Positions 1 to 35,045 of a stretch of DNA of 64,000 nucleotides are shown here, piece after piece. A program made the translations under genes and the position numbers. Location of the stretch: contig NC_092567.1 in NCBI RefSeq assembly GCF_037975245.1, forward strand, positions 13,840,876 to 13,904,875. The letters are read 5' to 3'. Each line of letters begins with the position of its first letter. Position 1 is the stretch's first letter. The DNA is from Apostichopus japonicus. Taxonomy: Eukaryota; Echinodermata; Holothuroidea; Aspidochirotida; Stichopodidae. Below the pieces are notes generated by a model that was not told the DNA's origin, searched no databases, and saw only the letters and a list, made by a program, of their open reading frames with translations.

Positions 1-292
1 CCTTCCATATTGGTTAGAATTATTGGGGAAGTCGTTACAACAATAATGATCATAATAATAAAGTTCAACCATTGAAAAACACACTGCAAATTATTCTTCT
101 CTAAGTAGGTGCCCGAATAATTCTCAGCATAGCCTATTGCCCGAATTTTCACCCAAAAAATTGAAAACCACATTGCAAATTATTCTTCTTTTAGTGAGTG
201 CCCGAAAAATTCTCCGCAAATTGCCTGAATTTTCACCAAAAATTTCGGTTGTGGGGCTGCAGCCCCCACCCCCCGCCTCCTACGCCTATGAT
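1..292 (+). mobile_element. Fragment of a composite DNA transposon
   Basis: The segment contains two diverged copies of a motif reading 'gtgCCCGAAaAATTCTC' and ends in a G/C-rich palindrome followed by CCTCCTACGCCTATG. The same end occurs at about 31140-31194 and, diverged, near 38000-38030, inside the 2.5-kb element family described below. The left side runs off the window. It is not coding. Confidence 0.6.
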
Positions 293-1506
293 TCGATGCA
301 GTTAACAATGAGAGCTCGAATGTTTACTTCAACATCCAATGTAGTCTTGTTGGAAGTACTAATTTATGTATATGTTTTCTTATTTAATCAATTATGACTC
401 TCTTCCTTGTGCTCCAAGTTTTCTTTTCATGGTCAGTAGCTTGATAAGCAACCTATGCAATTTAAAATGCCTGTTTTGACGTTTATGGTACAAATTTAAA
501 TTGAAAATGAATATTTAACAAAACTGCAAACTTTGTACTGGTTGTGACTTGAGTAGGCATATAAGGTGCCATGCTCCCTATTAACCCGTCCAAGTGGTCA
601 GGAAAATATCGACCATCTACACAGCAAGAGAACATCCTTTTGTGACATCTTATCAACATAATGATCCGGCTTTTGTGTCTTGGATGCAAGGATACACAAA
701 TGCAACTATATGTGATGCGAAAATTAGGGAAATGTATGCACCATTAGAACCTCTTAAGTCCTTCCGAAAGCAGGGTTCAAATGTTGTACTGGTAAAAACA
801 AGTCAATGGGGAAATTTTATGGAGCACGCTACCATAACAAAAACTTGCGTTGCATACAACTTCCATAACACTATAGCACCGGACTAACTGACCCATGCAG
901 TGCTTGCATTCTGGTCTCTATTGTTAACGGTTTGGATGTGGGCAGCAATAATCACAGATAAGTAGCTATTTATTGATGATAACTGTAATCCTGAGGTAAT
1001 GAGGTCTTTTTACCTTACAAGTGTTTGTTAGCTCAAATCAGAGTCCTCACACTACCCTGTGAACAAAAGATCTTACAAAGCAGAGAATGAAGAGATAAAA
1101 ACATTTCTTTTGTTCAATTTATTGTGGACCTTCTGTTACTATTGTGCGTTGTTTTTCCTTCATGATTGAAATTACGGCATCTATTGCTGACCTAACTAAA
1201 ACTTCTCTTTAAATTCTTTGCAAATAGGCACATCATCATTAGTACCTTCCTTTCAATCAAGCCTTGCTATAACCGAAATTACTTTGAGTTTCCGTAATAA
1301 GCGGCGGAAGCGTTCAATCCTAACAAGAAGGAGGCTTACATGAATCCACACCAATCAACGAGGAAGACCGAGATTGCATAAACATTCTGCAAATAAAAAA
1401 GAAGATTGATAAGAAATATCCTGCAAATTGGAATAATGTCCAGCAAACATGAAAGTGACAACTACGCACATGGATGTCAAATTACTTCAAATAGTGGACG
1501 GAATGG
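293..1506. other. No gene recognised
   Basis: Unannotated DNA. An open frame on the plus strand runs from 585 to 887 with no ATG near its start and no convincing splice site. Its translation matches nothing I recognise, so it is not called as a gene. Confidence 0.4.
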
Positions 1507-1800
1507 AAGGGGATCATACAATGAGAGAGGGATCAGTTATCGAGAGGCGGTGTTATGCAGTGAATGAGAGGTGGGTAATTCATTGATGAAAGGAGGACAT
1601 CAGTGGATAAGGTAAGGGGATCATATAATAAGAGAGGGATCAGTTATTGGGAGGAGGGGTTATGCAGTGAATAAGAGGTGGGTAATTCATTGATGAAAGG
1701 ATGACATCAGTGGATGAGGGAAGGGGATCATATAACGAGAGAGGGATCAGTTATTGAGAGGAGGGGTTATGCACTGCTTGAGAGGAGTGGTTCGGTGAAG
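1507..1800 (+). repeat. 108-bp tandem repeat, about 2.7 copies
   Basis: Purine-rich units start near 1510, 1618 and 1725, each with 'gagagaGGGATCAGTTAT' followed by a purine-rich stretch and (in the first two) 'GGTGGGTAATTCATTGATG'. Degenerate GA-rich sequence with two G-runs (about 1805 and 2010) continues to about 2060. The reading frames here come from the purine bias and are not coding. Confidence 0.75.
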
Positions 1801-4559
1801 AAAGGGGGGGGGGGATTTGAGAAAGAACGGGAGGGAATCAATAAAACAAGAGGTGATCAGCTGATGAGAGGAGATAAATCAGGACACAAGAGGAGGGGAT
1901 CAGTACATGAGAGGCTGATTTGTGGAAGAGAATAAAAATAGAACAGCGATGAAACGAGAGCAGCCGTGATGAGAGGAGCGGATGAGTGAGTGAAAGGGAG
2001 GGAATTAACGGGGGGGGGGGGGTCAGTGAATACGAGAACAGAGGGATCAACTAATGAGAGGAGGCTAACAGTGGGTGGTGCACACTTGTGTGTACATTGA
2101 TTGAGTTCTAATTTTCTCAGTCAACTTTATGTAATCTGAAGCTGAAGTTGTAAGCTATTGCGCATAATGCGTCCTTGAATAATATAAAACAATTCCTAAT
2201 AAGTACGAAAATATCCTTGATATGTTACTGGTGTTTAAGTTTGTCCATTAGACGGACCAGTGTGAATGAGTCTTTCATGTGGTATTCTATATTAAATGTC
2301 TACAAAGGTTTGAACGCACACGCACATCTCGACGGTATTGTGAGGTGATCAAAGTTGACCAAGGTTATTTGCACAACCAAGGTGAGAATAGAATTAAATT
2401 TTCACTTGTGTTATCGATGAAACCACGCAGTGACTGTCGACCGCGTACGCAAACCGGAAATGATCGTAACTTCTGATTAGTCAAATAATGCGGCAACTGA
2501 CTTGCTTGTCAGATCAATAAGATAAGTGCGTTATAAGGAAATGAGTCACCGTCTTGAATGGACACCTTTCGTTAGCGAAGGTTTTTCCAAATCTCAGGCT
2601 CCTTATAAGATCAAAGAATATATTATTTCATGAAAGATTGGTTTCGAGGCTAAGTAAAAGAAGTAAAATATATCAGTGATTAAATTGATAATATTTACCA
2701 CATTGAAAATTAGTCCTACTGATTAATTAATGTGACGAGAAGAGAGAGAGAGAAAGGTGTGGAGAGAGGGAGCGGTGGAGGTGCAGGCAGAGAAATCTGT
2801 CAGATTAAAAGTCTGAGGGTCTGAAATACTCAAGTTCAGAAAAAACACGGTAATTATTGTACGCTGGATTATCGTTATGAGACACCCCAGCCACCACCCC
2901 CCCCCCCCCGGCTGTTCATGCATACGCCCAAGTCGTTAACCCATGTTTTTTTCTTTACATTTTAATTCGGTCAAACTCTTATATTTTTTTATAAATTCGT
3001 TTTCTTTAATAAATTTTATTCTTCGGGGCAACTGGATTTTGTTTAATATATTAATGTTTTCATGCATCATCTTCCGCGCTAAGTATAAGGAATGAGGTTT
3101 CGAATAAAAAATCCGCTAGCTACAATGTATCCGGAGTACCAGTTTTGCTATTTTTTGGTTGAAAAGGGGTTGGGGAGGGAGAATGGAAAAAGGAAAAAGG
3201 GGACCATACACATTAATTGGTGTGCGTATAAGTATGGAGCTATAAACAGCTCCATGTTATAGGCTAAGTAACGCCTCACTCAGTCTACGTCCTGCGTTCT
3301 GAAGATTGATTGGCGTATAAGGCATCGCAATAAATTACCGCAAGCTATTGTCTTTGTAACTAACCGAGACATCAGTAAGTAGAGTATTGTGATGTTTATT
3401 CTTCTCTGGCTGACACACCTCTGTTCCATTCTCTGTTCTCCCGGAGCATATCAGTACATTTACATGAGTCATGGTAGGTCCTAACTTCTTAGCAAAGTAT
3501 CTGCAGAGTACGAGATAACATGCAGTAATGAAGTAATAATTAATTAATTATACCATTGTTTCAATACACAACAGAAGCATTGTATGGCACCAAACTAACT
3601 CTTGAGTTATTGACTGGAACTGACTATATGGACGGGGTCCCTACATGCGTCTGTGTTTATGGTATTGTTCTGCACTAAACCATTGGTAGAAAGATATAAT
3701 CTCATGGGGTGAGCTTAATGTTCAGTAGATTTGCACGGTCCTTTACGGGGAATGTGATAGGCAACTTGCGAAATGTTTAAAATTAATCATAATTTTAGTA
3801 AAGTATCATATTTTTCATTCAAAACTAATGAAGAAAATACCATCAGTTCGTTCCTTACTAGATTGATTTAAAATATTATTTTAAACTGAATTATTATATT
3901 TATTAGCAGAATATGAAAGTAAATATTTGGGAGAGATATTGGCAGCCGTGGTCTAATCTAGTAGGTTTTGAAATATAGTTCTTGGACATTTATAGCAGTA
4001 TCACAGTAATTTTTACTTTGCCAATGGGGTTGACATTTTTTTTTCGTGTTTAATCATGTAATCTTGTATTTGTCTGTATATAAATGTCATGAGAAATAAA
4101 AAATAAAATAAAAAGGCACAAAAACATGCGAAATGTTAAGGAAGAAAGTCCAGCGGTTTGATGATTCTTTGCCAAATTTCATATGAGAATATTTCATGTA
4201 ACACGTCAAGTAATTCGCAAGGTTTGTTGTATTCATTTTCGACCATACTTCATCAATGGAGTTTCCTTGTTTACATTGGATTTTGTTGAGCTCAAATGAC
4301 CTTTGACCTCCTTAGAAACCAATTCACACATCTACAATCTACATTCAAAATATGATTTGAATCCAAGCTTTCTATTTTGAGTTATCACATTCACAAGGTT
4401 TTCAGACTTAAATGCAATAAACGTACCTAGTTTAGTAGTTTGACATTGATGCAGGCAACGTTTGGATAAGGATTCGTGTTTATGATTCAGAGCGGCACAT
4501 ACACAATGCAAACACACACACAAGCATCCACACCTCATCGCCATCGCATAGATTCATAG
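1801..4559. other. No gene; low-complexity and G/C runs
   Basis: Purine-rich DNA to about 2060, a (GA)n stretch near 2738-2770 and a C-run near 2896-2908. The TGACCTTTGACCTC motif at about 4299 is a direct repeat of nuclear-receptor half-sites. No exon with paired splice sites was found. Confidence 0.4.
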
Positions 4560-4800
4560 TCCCTTCGGCCTGGAAGTGGTTAAGTGGTATAGAGGTCCAC
4601 CATATTGTTCTCTCATAAGTCAACGAATAACGGAAAACTGACTGGCAAAGCTTACACAAAGGAAAAGGGAACGAAAACGGAACTCGAACCAGTGACTCTG
4701 GGCGAACCCAGCGCAATACCAACTGAGCTTTCCAGCCCTTAGTTCGTGGCGTCCCCGTGTAGCCATTTCTTTGCTATGTACGGAGGCTTATGTGTCATTG
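4560..4800 (-). mobile_element. tRNA-derived SINE (antisense copy)
   Basis: Read on the minus strand there is a tRNA-like head with A-box AGCTCAGTTGG (4729-4719) and B-box GGTTCGAGTTCC (4690-4679). These are the two internal RNA polymerase III promoter elements at normal tRNA spacing. The cloverleaf is incomplete and the sequence runs on beyond the B-box, so a SINE is more likely than a tRNA gene. The outer ends are approximate. Confidence 0.55.
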
Positions 4801-7800
4801 TGGTTTCTGACTGACGCCCCCATTTAATCTTAGATGAACCAATAGAAATTGAAGTAGGGAGAATGACGTCATGCGAATCATACTGAAGCCACCCATCCAA
4901 CTGGTGGCGCTTTGCTTGTACGGCAAGAAGTACCGGCGGGTAAACAATACGTCTTTGACATAACTAAAGTGATACAGTTGACATAAATCACTTGAAATAG
5001 TGATATCGTGTGCCGCACTTGGGTGCGAAAATCGTGAAAAATGTGTCAGTGGACTGCAGTTTCACGGGTAATTCTTATGAAGCGATAGTAGAAGCAATAA
5101 AATAGGAATCTAATTACTTTATTAGTGTCGTCTTCTCAGCTGCTGTATTGTTATTCAATGGACCCTGGAATAGATAGCCTAGGCCCCTAGACCGTCTACG
5201 ACTGTCCATTCGGATGCGATATGACCAAAGCCTATTGACAAAAAAATAATCACCACCTCATTTTACTTAAAAGTGTATCCCTAACGATAGATCCACATGC
5301 CAGAATAACATGGGATGACGATTTTGATGTCATGGGCTTATCACTAACAATTCAATACTAGGAAGTAGGCTTGGCATAACTTAGGCAGATGTAAGTAGCC
5401 TTGCCCTTGGTGTGATATGTTATCTCGCATAAACTACTACCCACTTTGCAACATTATTCCTCAGAACTGCATGCACAGACTAACATGGAAATCTTACACA
5501 AACGTAGGTGAGTGTGGGAAGGGTGGTGGGATTCGGGTGGGTTGCATTTTCACAGCATTTTCCAGGGACAACTATGACACTATCTGAGTGGAGCATTAAA
5601 ATAATACAAGCAAGAAAAGTGTTTGCCATGTGCCTCTCAGATACCGGAAATGACACTTTCCAGACATTAAAAGTTGCACAAAACACTTCACTTATTCGAG
5701 TCATTAGAGGCGATACAAAATGTTCAAAGTTGATTCTTAAGTCAGGAGTATAGAACTAACCACTCTGGTCGCCATAACATGTCTCTGTTTGTGAAAGTAC
5801 ACCTACTCTTTAAAAAAACGGGTTAAATCAAATTCTATTTCAAAGTCGAATGCACAATGTATGTATGAAGACGTACCAATGATCTGGCTTTTGCCGTATA
5901 GAGTTTGTTCTCTATAAAGGAACTATATTGCCGTACAACGCAAAGCGCCCTCACTTTTTCAAGACTTCACTGTTTAAACACACGGCGATAAACTGTGTCA
6001 GCGTTCTTTCTAGTTCAACTTCTATGGATGAACCTCACACTTGTACTTAGCCGTCACATTGATAAACCTACTATGTAAATCCAATCCACCTATTTGAGTG
6101 TCACAACTTTGTGAATCATTATAGTATTTACTCTAGGGTGTGTATCATTGTTATTGACAGGGTCTGTGTATCATTACTAATAACCCAACACTATGAACCT
6201 CACACTTGGATGTGACGCCGGTGGGTGGGGGGGGGGGGGGAGGGGAACGCCTCCGGGTGGGGTTGGAGTTGTGCAAAAAATGATCAAGGTGAGACAGCAG
6301 ACGTGTCGCTTAGTTGAACACAATACTACTGATAAAGTTATAAAATGTAAGAAACTTAACTTCATATTTTTTGTAGAAATTTGCATTATTAGATCAAAAA
6401 AAAATTAACTTGAACTGATAATTAGAAAGATTTGCTGGCCGTTCCTCGGAAAAACGAGACTACGTTCGAGTTTTCGATATACTCTATATAACAAGGGTTG
6501 AGGCCTTAATTTAGTACGTTATTTAATGTCTGTATGTGTGCTTTGACTGTAAAATACATGATGGCTAAGTTATCTAACAGCTATAGTCACAAAGGACCTA
6601 CATGTTGCAACTTAACACTAACATGCATGCCACACACATCATTATGATCGATGCTTACTATCACTCCTACACTCTTTGCCCTCATCCCTCCCCGTACCCC
6701 TTCTCACTTGTTTCCAACCAACCCCAACCCCCCCCCCCCCAAACCCCCCAACCCCGCAGACGTAAGAAAGTATTTTATGTGGACCTGTGTTCATTCTTGA
6801 AAGATTGAGAACTTGATGTATGACCGCCTAAGTATAAGGAAGTTACTTGAATTTGAAGGCTCGGCTATACCAGCATTGTAGGCTCATGCAATGTATGGAC
6901 GCAAAACTAGCACTACCAGGCTTGGTTTTGTTCGAACTGTACGCAGTATGTGTATAGGCATTTGTGTACTGTCATATTCACTATTCACGTTCAAATCTTG
7001 CAGATCGTACATTACGATAATTTGTTCCATCCATGTTTACACCTATATTGATAGTTGGGGAAATTAATTGTTAAGGGTGTTAGCCACTGAAAATAAATGT
7101 TTGTTTTTGATTAAAGAACTCTGAGTTTGGTGCGAAGACCAAACACAGAGCAAGACACATAAAAAATGGAAAACTCAACTGGATTGGATCAAAAGAAATT
7201 ATAATTATGAATAACAAACAATATACAGCTGATCTGGGCTCAGTCAAAGAATTAAATAAAATAACTTACAGTCGTGAGGTGCGCACCCAAATGTTTAAGT
7301 AAATACACTTTAATTTAAAACGAACTATCCAGCCATTAAAACTATATTTCTCCACTTTTGCAACTGCCTTGCTCAGATACTCATAGCCAACTGCCTGACT
7401 CCCTATACACTCACAAAACTCCTTTATTTCTAAAATATATACACACAGACCCCATTTCCTGTTAGGGCTAATTTCCAGGAAGAACAAGATAGATACCTAG
7501 CAACCCAGAAGAGGTAGCAGTGAAGAGGTGTTAATCCACCCTTTTGCTACCACAGACAACATACAGATATACTGTACAAATGTATAGCCCCTCTGTACAG
7601 TGAGCACTGCACAGTGTACTAATAGTAAAACTATGGTACAAAACAAAACTTTATGTAAGATATGACCATCTTACATCATGATTATTAATTCTGGTGAATA
7701 ACCTGATAAAAATGATAATGAGAATGGACTAGTCAACCCCTCCCACTCCCACTCCTCTTGGAGTAAGAGTCCACTTAGGCCATTTATAGGAAATAAACAC

Positions 7801-7937
7801 TAAGCAAAATACAATACGAACAAAGGGCAATCCACGGGAGTTTCAGATCTCATCTCCGCCATGGCGGAAGTGATTGTTGGGTTACTTCTGGTTGCCATGG
7901 TAGCGGGATGGATGCATGATATGGACATTGGTTGTTA
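4801..7937. other. No gene recognised
   Basis: AT-rich DNA with a G-run near 6227-6241 and a C-run near 6729-6741. Open frames on both strands are short and have no supporting splice sites or family resemblance. Confidence 0.4.
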
Positions 7938-8338
7938 CGTGTATGGCAAGCCATATGGGACAAACACCGCATAATATATCCTCGTATTAATACGAATATA
8001 TACGTGTATTATTTCGAATATATACACGTATTAAATCAGACAATAACTGGCATGTCTTATAGCTTTCACAAACGAGGTTGAGAGTTATCACATTGTAGCC
8101 TCGCCAGTGCAATGAATGAGAGATTACAAAGTTAGTCTTCATTGACGTACACCCAGGCCAAACGTTCTTAATCTAGACAACAGCATGATTTAATACCTGT
8201 ATATATTCGACGTAATACGTGTTTAAATTCGAAAAATTACGCGTATATATTTAAGCCTTATATATGATTGGCTAATAATTAATACGAGGACATATAATGA
8301 GCTGTTTGTCCCGCATGGCTCGCCATATACGTGGCCAT
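7938..8338. mobile_element. MITE with long terminal inverted repeats
   Basis: The two ends are imperfect inverted repeats of about 65 bp. The left arm carries TATGGCAAGCCATATGGGAC followed by CCTCGTATTAAT. The right arm, reverse-complemented, carries TATGGCGAGCCATGCGGGAC and the same CCTCGTATTAAT. The subterminal TATGGC-GCCAT is itself a small palindrome. The centre has no coding capacity. I could not define a clear target-site duplication, so the exact ends and the superfamily are uncertain. Confidence 0.65.
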
Positions 8339-9089
8339 GTGTAGAGTTTGGATCAAGAATGGCACAAAGCTACTACAAGCTTTACCAATAGACGGAAAGG
8401 TTTGAGAAGAAAGGGTTAGTCACGCATCTCTAAAATAAAAGATAAAAAACCTCTCTTTATTCCTCAGGCTGTATTTATTAGTTTGGCATAGTTCACCATG
8501 CTTCACACATTTTTTTACATTACAGCTTGTTGAATGTGGAAGAGACTTTCATTTATAGACATGTGGAGAATCTAACTAAGCTGAGAGCTCTGGTGAAAGT
8601 TATTTTCATTCTCTTAAGTGGTACATAATTATGCAGACAGAGTCTTAACACTTCCAGTTTTCGTCACTCGTTTGGTCCTTTCCTTTGCGCTTTAACCCCC
8701 CCCCCCCCCTTCCAGAAGACTTTATTGTTTCTAACTTACCTATAATAAATACACATCACTTCTCAACACTATAACCCATATTGTTTTACTCTGCTCTCAT
8801 TGGTGCTAACCATTCCGTCTATGACGTCATTTATCCACCAAATCAGAAAGCACTTCATTTATTACCCTTTTTTTCTGTTCCAATTTTCTTAGTGTCCATT
8901 GTTTTATAATTGCAAGCTTTCCGTTTCTTTAAAATCATCCTACTCTCTACCTCATAAAAGCTACTTTATTTTTTGCTTGTGTTTTTATTGGGGGGGGGGG
9001 CGAATTTTTGAATATTCACAAATATCATCACTAATTTAATTGGATAGCCATTTTCCAATATGTTCTCCCCACTAATACCGTGAACTTAA
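8339..9089. other. 3' flank / probable 3' UTR of the VWC-domain gene
   Basis: This lies directly downstream of the stop codon of the minus-strand gene that ends at 9090. Minus-strand AATAAA hexamers occur at 8989-8984, 8970-8965 and 8873-8868. A C-run is at about 8697-8710 and a G-run at about 8991-9000. No other gene is visible. Confidence 0.45.
8984..8989 (-). promoter_or_regulatory. Candidate poly(A) signal, AATAAA
   Basis: This is the first AATAAA on the minus strand, about 100 nt after the stop codon at 9090-9092. Two further hexamers lie at 8970-8965 and 8873-8868. Which one is used cannot be told from sequence. Confidence 0.35.
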
Positions 9090-31979
<22,890 letters not shown>

Positions 31980-33229
31980 TGTATTACCAAATTTGAAATG
32001 GCTTAGCCTCTTTAATAAGGATCAACTTTGTCCAGCGCCTTTGAGACTATTTGATAAACAGACCTGTCTAAACAATAGATAAATGATATCCGAATTAGGA
32101 ATTGGGTGAGAGAAATGTCTACAAACAACTCCTAACGATTAACCCAACTTACAGATGGTGTAAAACATCAACATAATACTCTGTAAACGTATAACATGCA
32201 TCCTATTAACTATGTCATATAGAGAGCCACATAATTTGATATTAAAACAAAAGATGTATTACTGAAATATGTAAACATGTTTCAATGAGGAACGGGGAGT
32301 CTGCGTGCTGCTAAGGGGGGGGGGGGGGAGTTCCATGTTTCTTTACTTCAAAACAAAACTGAAAATCAAAACACATATTAAACTATATGGCGAAATATAC
32401 TGGTATAATATACTAGCAAAACAATTCATTTTAAATCATTTCAAAGAAAACGATTCTTTGATGCTTAATGTATTAGCTATCACTACTAGTATATTCAGAC
32501 ATAACAAATTCCAGTTACTTTTTGAAACTTACCTGAAATACGGTGATCCGTGATGTACATGTGTTGGAAAATCACTATTAGTAAATGCAGAAAACCATTC
32601 TATCCAGTCAAGTGTTTATTGCGCAGTAACTTCTTTCATAGACATACAAGATGACAAGGCTAACATGTGACCTGTACCGTCAAGGTCAATATATGACCTG
32701 TCAGCAACGTAAAGATCTCTTCAAACTTGATTGGCCTGCAGAAAGCCAATCATACGAGTATGCAAATATGGCATTGAAATGTAAACTATTTTCAACATTG
32801 CTATACAAGCGAAAAAATGACAGATTTTTAAATAAAAACACAGCAATGAATGGACAGTGAAACTACAACAGAGATTAATGTAACAGTTAGCCATACTGGC
32901 GTGCAAGCTGCATGTTGTTTATAGGTAAGGATTACTCACTGATCGACTTTCACTTAATACCTTAAGCTGACGATTTGCAGGATAACGATAACGGCAAAAC
33001 ATTATATATGGGGCTTCCTGGCGATGATAGTAGAGACAAGTATCTAACTTAATGAGGAACAAAGAAACGAATTGGGAGAGGGAAGGGGAGGGGAGGGGGG
33101 GGGGAGGTTATAGAACAAGACAGTAAGTTTCTATGACGTTACTATACTGAATTTAAACAAGTTACCAGGCTGCAAACGAGCCAACAGAAAATTGTTTAAA
33201 AGCCTAAATTTCAGGGAAATAAAATGATT
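31980..33229. other. 5' flank of the VWC gene; no other gene
   Basis: Upstream of the ATG at 31979. A minus-strand donor-like CAG|GTAAGT at 32533/32532 could end a non-coding first exon. G-runs lie near 32316-32329 and 33085-33106. No clear promoter motif. Confidence 0.35.
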
Positions 33230-33337
33230 AGACACCGACATCGAAGAGTCCTTTAAGAACGTCTCTATGATGGTGACTGTAATACGGGTCGGGAGGGTGG
33301 AGGCCCTGCATGGATTCTAATTCCTGTAATTGCGAAA
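33230..33337 (-). CDS. Candidate 3'-terminal coding exon, unknown gene
   Basis: The acceptor 'tttttcgcaattacag' is followed by an open frame of 31 codons, beginning Glu-Leu-Glu-Ser-Met-Gln-Gly, containing LHPPDPYYSHHHRDVLKG, and ending Phe-Asp-Val-Gly-Val-TAA. The peptide is polar, Pro- and His-rich, and looks like a real C-terminus rather than random frame. I cannot name the protein, and no partner exon was found within 15 kb upstream. The frame is inferred from the acceptor and could be wrong. Confidence 0.4.
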
Positions 33338-33498
33338 AAAGATATACGAAGTTATATTTATTATGCAACAGATAATTTGGTTGATTTTAATTAATCCCCT
33401 ATAACCCATCGTACCCAACCCCTTCTTTAATTTATAAAAAAAAATGACAAAGTATTATTGAGAAAATATTTTTGGAAATGTTTTTAATGTCTCTTTTG

Positions 33499-33878
33499 AG
33501 GTAGCTGTTACTACTTTTTAATAAAAAGTCGCCCAGAAAGAACCTGGGCACGAAAACCAAACTACCGAACGACTGATCCGCTCTCAACCCAGTCCCCTTG
33601 CATCGGAACAGTGACTGTGTGATCATCGTCGGGTGTGCATCACCATTCCCCTCGAAAGAGAACAGATACTTTTTTTTAAGGAAAAGTCGCCCAGGAAAGA
33701 ACCTGGGCACGAAAACCAAACTACCAAACGACTGATCCGCCGATCTCAACCCCAGTCCCCTTGCATCGGCACTGTGACTGTGTGATCATCGTCGGGTGTG
33801 CATCACAATTCCCCTCGAAAGAGAAAAAATACTACACATGATCTTAGCCAAAAGGCCGAGAAGGTAGCTGTTACTACT
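33499..33878 (-). mobile_element. Dimeric retroposon with a U2 snRNA head
   Basis: A 346-bp insert (33861 down to 33516) is flanked by an exact 17-bp duplication AGGTAGCTGTTACTACT (33499-33515 and 33862-33878). On the minus strand it starts with spliceosomal U2 snRNA from about nucleotide 7 (TCTCGGCCTTTTGGCTAAG, then ATCATGTGTAGTAT). About 130 nt of unrelated body follow, then a hairpin GCCCAGG...CCTGGGC and an A-run. A second unit starts inside the U2 part (GTATCTGTTC), repeats the same body and hairpin, and ends in a short A-rich tail. Long target duplication, A-rich tails and 5' truncation indicate LINE-type retroposition. It is not a functional U2 gene: the Sm site and 3' domains are absent. 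Confidence 0.82.
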
Positions 33879-34149
33879 ATTTACCACTTCCACGTCTAGT
33901 CTAGACTCCTTTAAATTAATTATTTTGCAATATCACTTCATAGTTTACCTTTAACTTCCTATCGTAATAAAATCATTTGTATGTTAGCACGTAACCTTTC
34001 TATGTCTTTTCTGTTTGTGTCTCTTCGGTAAAATGTTTAAAACAAATTCTCAGATTGATATTTAACATACAACGAGGTTTATTACTTAAAACATATACAA
34101 GTAAAATAAGCACACTTTGGTCTTCATAACTTTCAATTAAATCCAGAAA

Positions 34150-34716
34150 ACAGTTTTTCAATACATGAACAACACATGCTAAGCACATTCCCAATACTCT
34201 ATCAAATACATGCAAAACACTTGCTAAGCACACTCTCAATACTATTTCAATAAATACATTAATACATGAACAACACATGCTTAACACACTGATAACACAA
34301 TATACATAAGTGTATTAAACCACGAAAAACGTATGCTAAACACATTCTCAATTCATGATTAAGACATGCAAAATAACATGAACAACACATGCTACACACT
34401 CTCAATACATGCATTAATACATGAAAAACACTTGCTTAACACTCCTAGTACATGATTAACACATGCAATATAACATGAACAACACATGCTTCACACTCTC
34501 AATACATACATTAATACATGTAAAACACATGCTTAACACTCCTAGTACATGATTAACACATGCAATATAACATGAACAACACATGCGTCACAATGTGAAT
34601 ACATTATCTGTACATGCATTAATACATGAAACCACATATTAAACAGCTCTCAAAACATGATCGATACATGCATTATAACATGAACAACACATGCTAGTCA
34701 TATACGAAAAACATAT
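34150..34716. repeat. Degenerate minisatellite ACATGAACAACACATGC
   Basis: About nine imperfect units of 60-70 bp built from 'AACATGAACAACACATGCT', 'CACTCTCAATACATGCATTA' and 'ATACATGAAAAACAC'. The same array continues at 39057, so the 4.3-kb element between them is an insertion. Confidence 0.8.
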
Positions 34717-35045
34717 CAGGGGCGTATCCAGGATTTTCTAACCCGGGGGGGGGGCGCGAATTACTATCTAAGCGGAGCGCCACCATCGGTTGGCGCGCAG
34801 CGTACAATAAAATTTCTGGTTTTGATACCCCCAGATCACCGGAAATGGCACTTCTCGGGCTTGAAAATGACCAACCAGATGTACACTTTTTGCCTGAGAA
34901 CCAAGTTTTTCCCAATAGTTTTTTTTCCATCCATAACCTTTTTGAAGATTGTCACCATTCCTACATCATGTTCGACCCCATCGCATGTCCTGTGGATCAT
35001 TGCTTTTGTAGGTGATTCTACGTCGCGGCCCACAATACCCGTCAG

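Noticed and set aside
585..887. Plus-strand open frame of about 100 codons with protein-like composition
   Set aside because: No ATG near its start, no convincing splice site, no family I recognise, and a stop just upstream. It may be a fossil, but it cannot be supported as a gene.
33840..33866. Functional U2 snRNA gene
   Set aside because: Only the first 40 or so nucleotides of U2 are present, without Sm site or 3' stem-loops. The insert has target-site duplications and an A-rich tail.
34150..34716. CRISPR-like array of regularly repeated short motifs
   Set aside because: The repeats are degenerate, the spacers are themselves repeated, and the genome is animal. It is a minisatellite.
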